Assembly (NCBI GenBank): GCA_030752195.1
Contig: JASMER010000003.1
Span: forward strand, 1-32,077
Length of the DNA stretch: 32,077 bases
From: Gammaproteobacteria bacterium
GTDB lineage: Bacteria; Pseudomonadota; Gammaproteobacteria; Pseudomonadales; Pseudohongiellaceae
Reading direction: 5' to 3'
Notes under the pieces: generated by a model
Databases searched by the model: none
Told to the model about the DNA's origin: nothing
The model's input: the letters and a program-made list of their open reading frames with translations, nothing else
Part shown: positions 9,081-17,677 of the stretch, one piece after another
Numbering within the stretch: position 1 is the stretch's first letter
Layout of the letters: every line of letters begins with the position of its first letter
Program-made: the position numbers and the translations under genes

Positions 9081-10419
9081 TACTGCCTGCCTCATCATGA
9101 ATAATAAAGTCCATATCATAGCTCGCCATATACAAAGCAAAGAGTACTGCGGCAGTTCCCATGAAGCCTGCAAAAAATAAATGATACATGGCTCCTTCTA
9201 GTTTAGAGGAGCCATCAGGGTTTTGAATTATCTGGTTGACCACCGCGGTAAAGACATTACCTGCCGAGATCGACAAGTAGAAGAAAGACATGACCAGAGA
9301 CTTCATACGCTTGGGCGCCTGCGTGTAGGAGAATTCCATAACCGTTATCACCAGCATTACCTCAGCAACCGAGAGCAAAAGGTAAGCCAGCAGCTGCCAG
9401 CTGATATGGGGCGTCAAGCCCAGCTGAATTTGCGATTCACACCAAGCGGTGACGAGAAACGGAGTCAGAGCTAGAAACATACCAATACACATCTGCCGGG
9501 CAGGGGTAAGCTCGAACAGTTTGTTCATGGCCGGATAGATCAGGTAGGTAAAGGTCGGTATAAGCAAGATGATCAAAAACGGATTTGCAGCCAGAATCTG
9601 TGCGGGCAGCAACTCGACTCCGAATACCATCCTGTCCATATTCTGCGCCTGTAATACCCAAGTACTACCCTGTTGATCAAACAGGGACCAGAAAGCCGCA
9701 ACCAGAACATAAATCACCAATAGACGCTTCACCACCCGCCGGCCTTCGGGGCCGGTGATGTCCTGCAGATACCCCTGGCCTGCTGGCGGAATATGGACAA
9801 ATTCCCGACGGCCTGCCCAAAAGGTCAGCGTCGCCAGCGCCATGAAAGCGCCGGGCACGCCAAAAGCTACTGCCGGCCCAAAGTGTTCCAGCAGCCAGGG
9901 CGTAAGCAAGGAAGAAGTTGACGACCCAAGGTTAATGCCGAGGTAATACCAGCTGTAAGCCCGTGACAGTAGATGCTTATTGGTCTTGCCAAACTGGTCG
10001 CCGACATTTGAGGCCACACAGGGCTTGATGCCCCCGGAACCTACCGCGACCAGGGTCAGACCTAAAAACAGGCCGATCTGGGTATCGTCCAGAAACAGCG
10101 AGAAATGCCCCGCGCAGTAAACAAGCGACAGCGAGATGATGGTCTTGTATTTACCCCAGAAGGCATCAGCAATGATCGCGCCAAGCAGCGGCAGAAAATA
10201 GGCAGTTGCGGTAAATAAGTGGAAATATGACGTCGCATCTTCATCAGGCAGCGTGGCTAACTGCCCGTCCGAAGACATCAGATACTGGGTCATGAAAATG
10301 ACCAGAATTGCCCGCAAGCCATAAAAACTGAAGCGCTCAGCAACGTCATTCACAATGATGTAAGGAATCCCGCCCGGCATGTCGGGTGTTGAAACGGGCG
10401 CTGTCAGATAGTGGGACAT
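9073..10419 (-). CDS. POT/PTR-family proton-dependent peptide transporter (MFS)
   Basis: PYIIVNDVAERFSFYGLRAILVIFMTQYL (ExxERF-type motif); VAVGSGGIKPCVASNVGDQF; RAYSWYYLGINLGS. Confidence 0.93.
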   Translation of the reverse strand: MSHYLTAPVSTPDMPGGIPYIIVNDVAERFSFYGLRAILVIFMTQYLMSSDGQLATLPDEDATSYFHLFTATAYFLPLLGAIIADAFWGKYKTIISLSLVYCAGHFSLFLDDTQIGLFLGLTLVAVGSGGIKPCVASNVGDQFGKTNKHLLSRAYSWYYLGINLGSSTSSLLTPWLLEHFGPAVAFGVPGAFMALATLTFWAGRREFVHIPPAGQGYLQDITGPEGRRVVKRLLVIYVLVAAFWSLFDQQGSTWVLQAQNMDRMVFGVELLPAQILAANPFLIILLIPTFTYLIYPAMNKLFELTPARQMCIGMFLALTPFLVTAWCESQIQLGLTPHISWQLLAYLLLSVAEVMLVITVMEFSYTQAPKRMKSLVMSFFYLSISAGNVFTAVVNQIIQNPDGSSKLEGAMYHLFFAGFMGTAAVLFALYMASYDMDFIIHDEAGSND

Positions 10420-10610
10420 TAAGCCATTGTAACGAAAATCCAGCGGGAAGCATCGCAGGATTCCAGACGCAGGGAAGATGAGACTTTTGTCCTGCCAACC
10501 AGACTGGGCGAAATCATGGCGGCCTGATCTACGCCTCGCCGTTGGCTTGCAGACCGGAATACGAGATGGTTTGCTATGTCTTTGCCAACCTTCCGTATGG
10601 AGCCCGCCCC

Positions 10611-11234
10611 ATGTTCTACGAACCGAAAAACCAGAACCACGGACTGCCCAAAAATCCCTTCAATAGCCTAGTGATCCCGCGGCCCATAGGCTGGATCAGC
10701 TCAATCGACAGCGATGGGGTGTTTAATCTAGCCCCTTACAGCTTTTTCAATGCTGTCTGTTACCGACCTCCAACCGTTATGTTTTCAGCAGGCGCAAGCA
10801 GTACAGATGATCGTAACAAGGACACGGCACGGAATGTCGAGACTACCGGTGAGTTCGTATGCAATCTGGCAATATGGGAACTCAGGGAACAGATGAACCT
10901 CTCTTCTGCCACCTTGCCTCCGGAAACGGACGAGATTGCGCTGGCAGGTCTGACGCCCGTCGGTTCCACTCTGGTAAAGGCGCCGAGAATTGCCGAGGCT
11001 CCGGTTCAGCTTGAATGCAAGTATGTTAAAACCACCCTTATACCAGGATGGGATCACGGAGATGGCTATAAGGTGATATTTGGAGAAGTCATTGGTGTTC
11101 ACATTGATGACGCCATGATCACCGAAGGCGGCCTTATTGATGTGGCTAAAATGATGCCGATCGGCCGCCTTGGATACAATGATTACGCGCGGGTAGACGC
11201 GGATTCCATCTTCACGATAGCTCGGCCTGGATAA
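10611..11234 (+). CDS. Flavin reductase-like (FMN-binding split barrel) domain protein
   Basis: MFYEPKNQNHGLPKNPFNSLVIPRPIGWISSIDSDGVFNLAPYSFFNAVCYRPPTVMFSAG is typical of the family; GGAG upstream of ATG 10611. Confidence 0.87.
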   Translation: MFYEPKNQNHGLPKNPFNSLVIPRPIGWISSIDSDGVFNLAPYSFFNAVCYRPPTVMFSAGASSTDDRNKDTARNVETTGEFVCNLAIWELREQMNLSSATLPPETDEIALAGLTPVGSTLVKAPRIAEAPVQLECKYVKTTLIPGWDHGDGYKVIFGEVIGVHIDDAMITEGGLIDVAKMMPIGRLGYNDYARVDADSIFTIARPG

Positions 11235-11459
11235 AACGGCCTAGACGCGCCTGAAGGTGCACGTAGTGAGTATCATTGGTTCGTGCCGGGCGAGGACAGC
11301 AGATTTTTCTTTCTGCGCGACATACGGCACAATCGGAGGGAGTGGCATGATCACTGATGCCACCCATCGTAATGTAGCCAACGGGGTACATATGCGACCA
11401 CAATAACAAGTAAATCAGGTTCCAGATCTTTTATCATGGCACCCTGCACGGAGACATCA

Positions 11460-12320
11460 ATGTCCTTCAAGCAAAGATCTTATTTCAGCTTTCTACGACT
11501 GTCTGTTCTGATGGTGATGCTTACGGGCCATCTCCCGCTGAGCGGTCAGGAAATTCCACGCCTCTCGAGTGGACTGCCAGACTTTAATGGTGTCTGGCAA
11601 GTCTTGAACGAAGCAAACTGGGATTTAGAACCGCACATTGCGAGACACTCGGTGATGATGCGGGAAGGTCCGGTAAATGCTGTGCCTGCTGCAGAAACAC
11701 TCGCAGCCGGGGCCGTTCTGTCGGTACCCGGTTCCATGGGTGTCATTGAAGGTGGCGGCCGGATTCCTTACAACGAGCAAGCTCGCAGGGTCAAAGAAGA
11801 CAACGCGGCCAACTGGATCACCCGCGATCCTGAAGTTAAGTGCTATATGCCGGGAGTGCCGAGGGCGACCTACCTGCCACACCCGTTTCAGATCATCCAG
11901 AGTGATAACGATTTTTTTATTGCCTATCAGTTTGCAGGCGCCGTACGGGATATTTACCTCGAAGACCCGGGTCCAGCACCGCTTGACTCCTGGATGGGGT
12001 GGTCCGCAGGCCGCTGGGACGGAGACACGTTGGTCGTCGAGGTGACGGGATTGCACGACGGCACCTGGCTGGACCGCGCCGGCAGTCATCACAGCTATCA
12101 GATGAAAGTCACCGAGCGCTACACCCTGATGGGCCCCAATCACATCGACTATGAGGCGACAATTGAAGATCCCTTGGTACTGACCGAACCCTTTACCATC
12201 AAAATGCCTATTTACCGCCGCATGGAATCTGACGCCCGAATCATGGATTTCCGATGTGTCGAATTCGTTGAAGAGCTTATTTATGGTGAGTATCGCAGAT
12301 ACCCGCTTCCCCGAGATTGA
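11460..12320 (+). CDS. Secreted protein of uncharacterised family (paralog 2 of 3, most divergent)
   Basis: Signal peptide SFLRLSVLMVMLTGHLPLSGQ; GLPDFNGVW; EVKCYMPG; AGRWDGDTLVVEVTGLHD; IMDFRCVEFVEE aligns with the CHE region of the other paralogs. Confidence 0.83.
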   Translation: MSFKQRSYFSFLRLSVLMVMLTGHLPLSGQEIPRLSSGLPDFNGVWQVLNEANWDLEPHIARHSVMMREGPVNAVPAAETLAAGAVLSVPGSMGVIEGGGRIPYNEQARRVKEDNAANWITRDPEVKCYMPGVPRATYLPHPFQIIQSDNDFFIAYQFAGAVRDIYLEDPGPAPLDSWMGWSAGRWDGDTLVVEVTGLHDGTWLDRAGSHHSYQMKVTERYTLMGPNHIDYEATIEDPLVLTEPFTIKMPIYRRMESDARIMDFRCVEFVEELIYGEYRRYPLPRD

Positions 12321-12336
12321 GTTCAGGAGCATGCAC

Positions 12337-13452
12337 ATGAAAACTTCAAAAAAACGTTCCACTTACCTGCTTGTTGTTGCCGGGTTCTGCATCATGCCCC
12401 CCAGCCTGGCGCAGAACGGTGAAATTCCCCGTACCGCCGATGGCAAACCGGATTTTTCCGGCACTTACGACGTGTCTACGCTGACGCCATTTCAACGTCC
12501 CTCTCGATTCGGAAATCGGCTGATCCTGACCAACGATGAAGCCTTTGGCATTGCTAATGCCGAATTCGAGCGTAAAGAAGAGAATCAGGTGGGCAGTGAC
12601 CCCGACCGTTCGGCACCCCCTCAAGGTGGAGATGGTTCTACGGGTGCTGCCGGCAATGTCGGGGGCTATAACACATTCTGGGTAGATAACGGCACAGATG
12701 TGGTCCGCATAAACAGCGAATTCAGATCGTCCATTATTACCGACCCGCTTAACGGCAGGATGCCACCCGTAACCGATGCACTGCGTGATGCGCAGCGTGC
12801 GGCTCTGGGTGCGGGCGAAGCGCCACGCCGGGAAGGTGGAGCAAATGATGGTACAGCCTACTGGCTGGATGCGGGACTAGATGCACCCGGCCCCTACGAC
12901 AATCCCGAAAACCGGCCGTTTGCGGAGCGCTGCATCATGTCATTTGGCTCCACTGCAGGGCCACCGATGCTTCCCGCACTTTACAACAACCACAAACGCA
13001 TCGTGCAAACGGAAGACACGATTCTTATTCAGATTGAAATGGTGCACGAAGCGCGCATCGTCAGAATGAACGCCGAGCACGACCCGTCTAACATTCAAAA
13101 ATGGCTCGGCGATTCTATCGGATGGTGGGAAGGAGACACTCTGGTGGTTGAGACGACAAACTTCAGGGACACCCCCAATTTCTCGCGCGGCTCAGCCAAT
13201 ATGAAGGTCACAGAATACTTTGAGTACGAGAACCCCGACAAGGTGATATACCGCTTTACCGTAGAGGACCCTTCCGTGTGGACTGCTTCTTTCAGCGGCG
13301 AGTACTCGTGGCCACGCACCGACAACAAGCTGTTCGAGTATGCTTGTCATGAAGCGAACTATGCACTAGAAGGCATCATGAAAGGCGCTCGTGTACTAGA
13401 AGCAGAATACCGGGGTGAAGATCCGGGCGGTATCGCCAATCCGACTCATTAA
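12337..13452 (+). CDS. Secreted protein of uncharacterised family (paralog 3 of 3)
   Basis: Signal peptide STYLLVVAGFCIMPPSLAQ; DGKPDFSGTYDV; AERCIMSFG; EMVHEARIVRM; WLGDSIGWWEGDTLVVETTNFRD; FEYACHEANYALEGI. AGGAG at 12325-12329, 7 nt before ATG 12337. Confidence 0.86.
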   Translation: MKTSKKRSTYLLVVAGFCIMPPSLAQNGEIPRTADGKPDFSGTYDVSTLTPFQRPSRFGNRLILTNDEAFGIANAEFERKEENQVGSDPDRSAPPQGGDGSTGAAGNVGGYNTFWVDNGTDVVRINSEFRSSIITDPLNGRMPPVTDALRDAQRAALGAGEAPRREGGANDGTAYWLDAGLDAPGPYDNPENRPFAERCIMSFGSTAGPPMLPALYNNHKRIVQTEDTILIQIEMVHEARIVRMNAEHDPSNIQKWLGDSIGWWEGDTLVVETTNFRDTPNFSRGSANMKVTEYFEYENPDKVIYRFTVEDPSVWTASFSGEYSWPRTDNKLFEYACHEANYALEGIMKGARVLEAEYRGEDPGGIANPTH

Positions 13453-13482
13453 GCGACCACAAGACAATCAGGGAGCACTATT

Positions 13483-13920
13483 ATGAAATCAATTTCTTTT
13501 TGGCTTAAAACAGGCGCAGCAGGACTTCTTGCTGCTGGGCTGTGGATGAGCGCTGGTATGCAGGCAGTCGCCCATCACGCCTTCAGCGCCGAATTTGATC
13601 CTAACCGTCCGGTGCTGTTGCGTGGACCGATTGTGCGCGTTGAGTGGGTGAACCCTCATACCTGGATACATCTGGACGTCACCAATGATGACGGTAGCAA
13701 GACCACCTGGATGGTGGAAGGCGGCACACCAAATACCCTGCTGCGTCGTGGACTTTCCCGCGACACAATTCTGCCGGGAACGTTTATCGTGGTCGACGGA
13801 TATCAGAGTAAGGATCGCAGTGCACGCGCCAATGGCCGGGACATCACTTTTGAAGACGGACGCAAGTTCTTCATGGGTTCTTCAGGGACCGGGGCACCCT
13901 ACGATCGGGACCGCAATTAA
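13483..13920 (+). CDS. DUF6152-like secreted protein
   Basis: Signal peptide then AHHAFSAEFDPNRPVLLRGPIVRVEWVNPHTWIHLDVTNDDG...WMVEGGTPNTLLRRGLSRDTILPGTFIVVDGYQSKD, a pattern I recognise as DUF6152. Confidence 0.82.
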   Translation: MKSISFWLKTGAAGLLAAGLWMSAGMQAVAHHAFSAEFDPNRPVLLRGPIVRVEWVNPHTWIHLDVTNDDGSKTTWMVEGGTPNTLLRRGLSRDTILPGTFIVVDGYQSKDRSARANGRDITFEDGRKFFMGSSGTGAPYDRDRN

Positions 13921-13998
13921 CTCAAACGCGGAAAAACGGCTGATGGACCCCGCCCGGGACCGTAAGCCTGTTGTCGGACGAAGGCTGGGAAGTTAAAT

Positions 13999-14718
13999 TT
14001 GATAGAGAAAGAAATCGACATAGCAACCGCCGATGGCGACATGAATACCTTCATCACCCACCCGGAGGAAGAAGGGCCACATCCTGTCGTTCTATTCCTG
14101 ATGGACGCACCGGGCAAGCGCGGCGAGCTGCATGACATGGCCAGGAGACTCGGCACCGCCGGCTACTACGTCATGCTGCCCAATCTCTACTACCGGCGCG
14201 TGCGTGTTTATCGCATTGCTGAATCAACCCGGGAAGAAATGCATGAGCATATGGACTCGCTAAGTAATGACATGGTCTGCAACGACATAGCACAGCTTAT
14301 CGACTATGCAGACCAGGACGATGCGGCGAAATCGGGCAAGCTCGGCTGTGTCGGCTATTGTATGAGTGGCCCTTTCGCTTTTGCTGCCGCAGCGCGATTT
14401 CCTGATCGCGTTGCCGCAAGCGCCTCATTTCATGGCGTCAGGCTGATGATCGATGCACCAGATTCACCGCATCTTGAGGCACATAAGATTGCCGGAGAGA
14501 TGTATTTTGGCTGTGCCGAAACCGACAGCTACGCACCGACAGAAATGGTAGAGTCCTTACAGTCACATCTCGAAGAAACTGCGATCAATGCACGCGTGGA
14601 GTGGTACCCGGGGACCCAACACGGTTTCGTGTTCCCTAAAAGGGAGGGTATGTATGACAAGGCCTCAGCAGAGCGGCACTGGGAAAGACTTTTCGCCTTG
14701 TACCGCCGCTGCCTCTGA
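13999..14718 (+). CDS. Dienelactone hydrolase family protein
   Basis: TTG start; HPVVLFLMDAPGKRGELHDMARRLGTAGYYVMLPNLYYR; nucleophile Cys in GCVGYCMSGPFAF; C-terminal YPGTQHGFVFPKR with catalytic His. Confidence 0.88.
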   Translation: MIEKEIDIATADGDMNTFITHPEEEGPHPVVLFLMDAPGKRGELHDMARRLGTAGYYVMLPNLYYRRVRVYRIAESTREEMHEHMDSLSNDMVCNDIAQLIDYADQDDAAKSGKLGCVGYCMSGPFAFAAAARFPDRVAASASFHGVRLMIDAPDSPHLEAHKIAGEMYFGCAETDSYAPTEMVESLQSHLEETAINARVEWYPGTQHGFVFPKREGMYDKASAERHWERLFALYRRCL

Positions 14719-14725
14719 CCACGTC

Positions 14726-15103
14726 TTACATGCGGTGTAGTGCGCAAATCTTATTACCCGCCGGATCTCTCAGATAGGCAATATACATCTTCACCCCCGC
14801 ACCTTCGCGAATACCGGGAGGATCTTCGCAGTCTTTACCACCTGCTTCAACGCCGGCTTTATGCCAGGCGTCCACCGCTTCCGGACTCTCCGCGGCAAAG
14901 CCGAGGGTGAAGCCGTTGCCGTGCGTCGCCGGTTCACCATTAATAGGATTGGTAATACCGAATATGCCGGTAGGGGTACGATAAAAATAGCGACCCTTCG
15001 GGTCATGGGCGGGTCCCCCGATCCCCAGAGTGGCCAGCGCCGCGTCATAAAATTTGCGGGAAGCTTCCAGGTCATTTGCTCCCAAAATTACATGGCTGAA
15101 CAT
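14726..15103 (-). CDS. VOC (glyoxalase/bleomycin-resistance) family protein
   Basis: MFSHVILGANDLEASRKFYDAALATLGI; AESPEAVDAWHKAGVEAGGKDCEDPPGIR; YIAYLRDPAGNKICALHRM. Confidence 0.92.
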   Translation of the reverse strand: MFSHVILGANDLEASRKFYDAALATLGIGGPAHDPKGRYFYRTPTGIFGITNPINGEPATHGNGFTLGFAAESPEAVDAWHKAGVEAGGKDCEDPPGIREGAGVKMYIAYLRDPAGNKICALHRM

Positions 15104-15244
15104 GTGTCTCTCCTAAAGTTGCTCAAACCTCTTAATCAAGGTGTCTGGCAATACGCCAGAAGCGCGCAGACATCTTGTGCGTAGCCAAGAAGCTCAGGGC
15201 CGAGAGGCAGGGCCCCAGTTCCTATAACATTAATTCACTGAGGA

Positions 15245-16447
15245 TCAGCTAATCACCAGCGTGCGTGGCATTTGACCAAAATTCTCCCAGCGGCTGACTT
15301 TTTCAGGCAATTCACTTTGAGCCGGCTGAACGTTCCCATTCGCGTCCGTCACGCGTGAGACAATAGTATGCTCTCCGGCACCCGGATTGCTCCACGGCAT
15401 AGAGAACAGCTTCCAGGAATACTGACTGGAGCGCGGATCTATTTCGGCACGCTGCCAGGGCCCATCATCAATCTTCACCTCTACGCTCTGCAGCGGCGTG
15501 CCATCGTTCAGCACAAAACCGGTAATCGTAAACTCGTCTGCCACTCGGCTCACCCGAACAATGGCCGATTTGAGATTAATGCGCGTCACGGAGTTTTCAA
15601 CCCAGCGCTCTTGATCCCCTACACGCTCTTTTTTCAGAGTGACGTAATCACGACCCATGAATCTGCCCATGTATCGTCGGTCCTGCACATGAATCTGGGT
15701 CAGCCACTTCACGTTTGCCACCCCGTAAAACCCGGGCACAAGCAGCCTGACAGGACGGCCATGGCCTTGCGGCAAGGCTTCTCCATTCATCTGCAGCGCC
15801 AGCATGTTGACGTCACGCATCGCATCGACTAACGGCAGGCTTCGGGCGAAGGCCTGCTCAACCTCCGTCTCCCTGATTTCCTCGACGCCGATATCGCCGC
15901 CGAAAAACACGATTTCCTTCCCTTCCGGCTGAATACCGGCCGCCTCAAGCAGATCTCTGAGCCGTACACCACGCCAGTTTGCGTTGCCAATCAGGCCCTG
16001 AAAAATCCCGAGCGGCCGATTGCCACCACACTCGAAGCCGGCATCGAGATCAACCTGCGGCATAGCCTGCAGGTCCGCAAGGGAATATTCGATTGGATTA
16101 TCCACCAGACCCGTGATCTGCAGACGATAGCTGGGCAAATCAAGCTCGGGCTGACCGTAGTGCTGGACCACATAGAAATCCTGGTTGTCCGTGTAAAAGC
16201 TGTCCGAGGAAATCTGCCGGGTATCGAGGAAGTGGGTTCCTCCGGGCCGCGCAGGTGGTCGGGAATAATCTTCCGGCATATCATTGAACGGTACAAGCTC
16301 TTCACCTTGAGCGAGTGCCGGCAGGACCCATGGAGGTGCCGACGCGACGGCGCCGGCGGCAAGCCCAGCGTTCACGGTCTTTTTAATTGCTGCTCTGCGC
16401 GAAATCTTCTGCGACTCCGATTCGCTTGATAGTTCGTGGTCAGACAT
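15245..16447 (-). CDS. Tat-exported sulfite oxidase-like molybdopterin oxidoreductase
   Basis: Twin-Arg signal SRRAAIKKTVNAGLAAGAVASAPPWVLPALAQ; molybdenum-ligand Cys in DAGFECGGNRPLG; NANWRGVRLRDLLEAAG; GHGRPVRLLVPGFYGVANVKWLTQIHV. Confidence 0.92.
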   Translation of the reverse strand: MSDHELSSESESQKISRRAAIKKTVNAGLAAGAVASAPPWVLPALAQGEELVPFNDMPEDYSRPPARPGGTHFLDTRQISSDSFYTDNQDFYVVQHYGQPELDLPSYRLQITGLVDNPIEYSLADLQAMPQVDLDAGFECGGNRPLGIFQGLIGNANWRGVRLRDLLEAAGIQPEGKEIVFFGGDIGVEEIRETEVEQAFARSLPLVDAMRDVNMLALQMNGEALPQGHGRPVRLLVPGFYGVANVKWLTQIHVQDRRYMGRFMGRDYVTLKKERVGDQERWVENSVTRINLKSAIVRVSRVADEFTITGFVLNDGTPLQSVEVKIDDGPWQRAEIDPRSSQYSWKLFSMPWSNPGAGEHTIVSRVTDANGNVQPAQSELPEKVSRWENFGQMPRTLVIS

Positions 16448-16583
16448 GCCTTTTTCCTCCGATTATTCTCATTTTTCTATGGTAGACGCAGCGATTCATC
16501 CCGCTTTGCCGTTGTTCGTTCTGTCCTACAGCACCCAGATCTCGTGGCTTCACTCGCCCCGACCCCGGTGACCATACATATGA

Positions 16584-17588
16584 CTAGGCCGCTTTTTGAC
16601 TCACCAAATCCCGCGCCTCCAGCGCTAGGCCGAAAGAGCGCACCCGCGTATCATGGTCATAGATTGAACTAACACACATCAACTCATCAGCACCTGTACG
16701 CATCAGGAACTCGCCCATCTGATTCGCCGCACTCTGAACTGAGCCGACCGCCGAGCATCGGGTGATCATCTCCAGCATGGCCGCTTCCGGAGCGCTCAAG
16801 CTTGCCTCAAGCCCCTCCACCGGTGGCGGCAGCTGTATCGGGTTTCCCCGTCGAAGCGACAGCATGGACTGCAGAGCAGAAGAGCGCAGATACAGCGCCT
16901 CCTCGTCTGTGTCCGCGACGAAGACGTTATAGCCAAGCATGACATGAGGTTTTTGAAGCTGTTCGGACGGTTTGAAACGCTCGCGATAGATGGCTATGGC
17001 CTGCATCATGTCTTGAGGCGCGAAGTGTGACGCAAAGGCATAGGGCAAGCCAAGCGCAGCCGCGAGTTGGGCGCCGAACAGGCTTGAACCGAGAATCCAC
17101 AGCGGTACATTGGTGCCGGCGCCGGGCGTGGCGACCACCGCCTGCCCCTCGCTGGCCTCTCTCAGATAGTGCTGGAGTTCCACCACATCGTTGGGAAAAT
17201 TGTCGGCACTCCCGGTGAGATTTCTGCGCAGGGCATGAGCAGTCCGCTGATCAGTTCCCGGTGCCCGACCCAGCCCCAGATCGATACGTCCGGGATAGAG
17301 AGAAGCAAGAGTGCCGAATTGCTCGGCAACCACCAGTGGAGCATGATTGGGAAGCATGATTCCCCCGGAACCCACCCGAATTTTCGAAGTACCATTCGCG
17401 ATGTAGCCGATCACCACCGCCGTCGCTGCACTGGCAATGCCTTTCATGTTGTGATGTTCGGCAACCCAGTATCGATGATAGCCAAAACCCTCGGCCGCCC
17501 GGGCGAGCTTTAGTGTGTTGCTCAGCGCCTCTGCAGGAGAGCTGCCTTGCGGCACTGGCGCCAGATCAAGAACTGAAAGCGTGGTCAT
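16584..17588 (-). CDS. Luciferase-like (LLM class) flavin-dependent oxidoreductase
   Basis: [22 protein letters not shown]...[29 protein letters not shown]...[44 protein letters not shown]. Confidence 0.94.
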   Translation of the reverse strand: MTTLSVLDLAPVPQGSSPAEALSNTLKLARAAEGFGYHRYWVAEHHNMKGIASAATAVVIGYIANGTSKIRVGSGGIMLPNHAPLVVAEQFGTLASLYPGRIDLGLGRAPGTDQRTAHALRRNLTGSADNFPNDVVELQHYLREASEGQAVVATPGAGTNVPLWILGSSLFGAQLAAALGLPYAFASHFAPQDMMQAIAIYRERFKPSEQLQKPHVMLGYNVFVADTDEEALYLRSSALQSMLSLRRGNPIQLPPPVEGLEASLSAPEAAMLEMITRCSAVGSVQSAANQMGEFLMRTGADELMCVSSIYDHDTRVRSFGLALEARDLVSQKAA

Positions 17589-17677
17589 AGCAGAACCGAA
17601 TGAAAACAGAAAAGCGCCAGGTTCCCTGAATTATAAATTGGCATTGATATCGGTAACCTCTTTGACTGATGCCGTCG

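Noticed and set aside
10542-10610. N-terminal extension MACRPEYEMVCYVFANLPYGARP of the flavin reductase-like protein
   Set aside because: Family proteins typically start at MFYEPK; the ATG at 10611 has an upstream GGAG.
10419-10640. 73-aa minus-strand ORF between the POT gene and the flavin reductase gene
   Set aside because: Overlaps the flavin reductase start and has no recognisable domain or signal.
11212-11409. 65-aa Cys-containing minus-strand ORF (CAVCRAERKICC)
   Set aside because: Short, overlaps the 3' end of a real gene and does not form a recognised zinc motif.
11625-12362. 245-aa minus-strand ORF antisense to paralogs 2 and 3
   Set aside because: Overlaps a well-supported + strand secreted-protein gene with signal peptide and family motifs; composition looks like antisense of GC-rich coding DNA.
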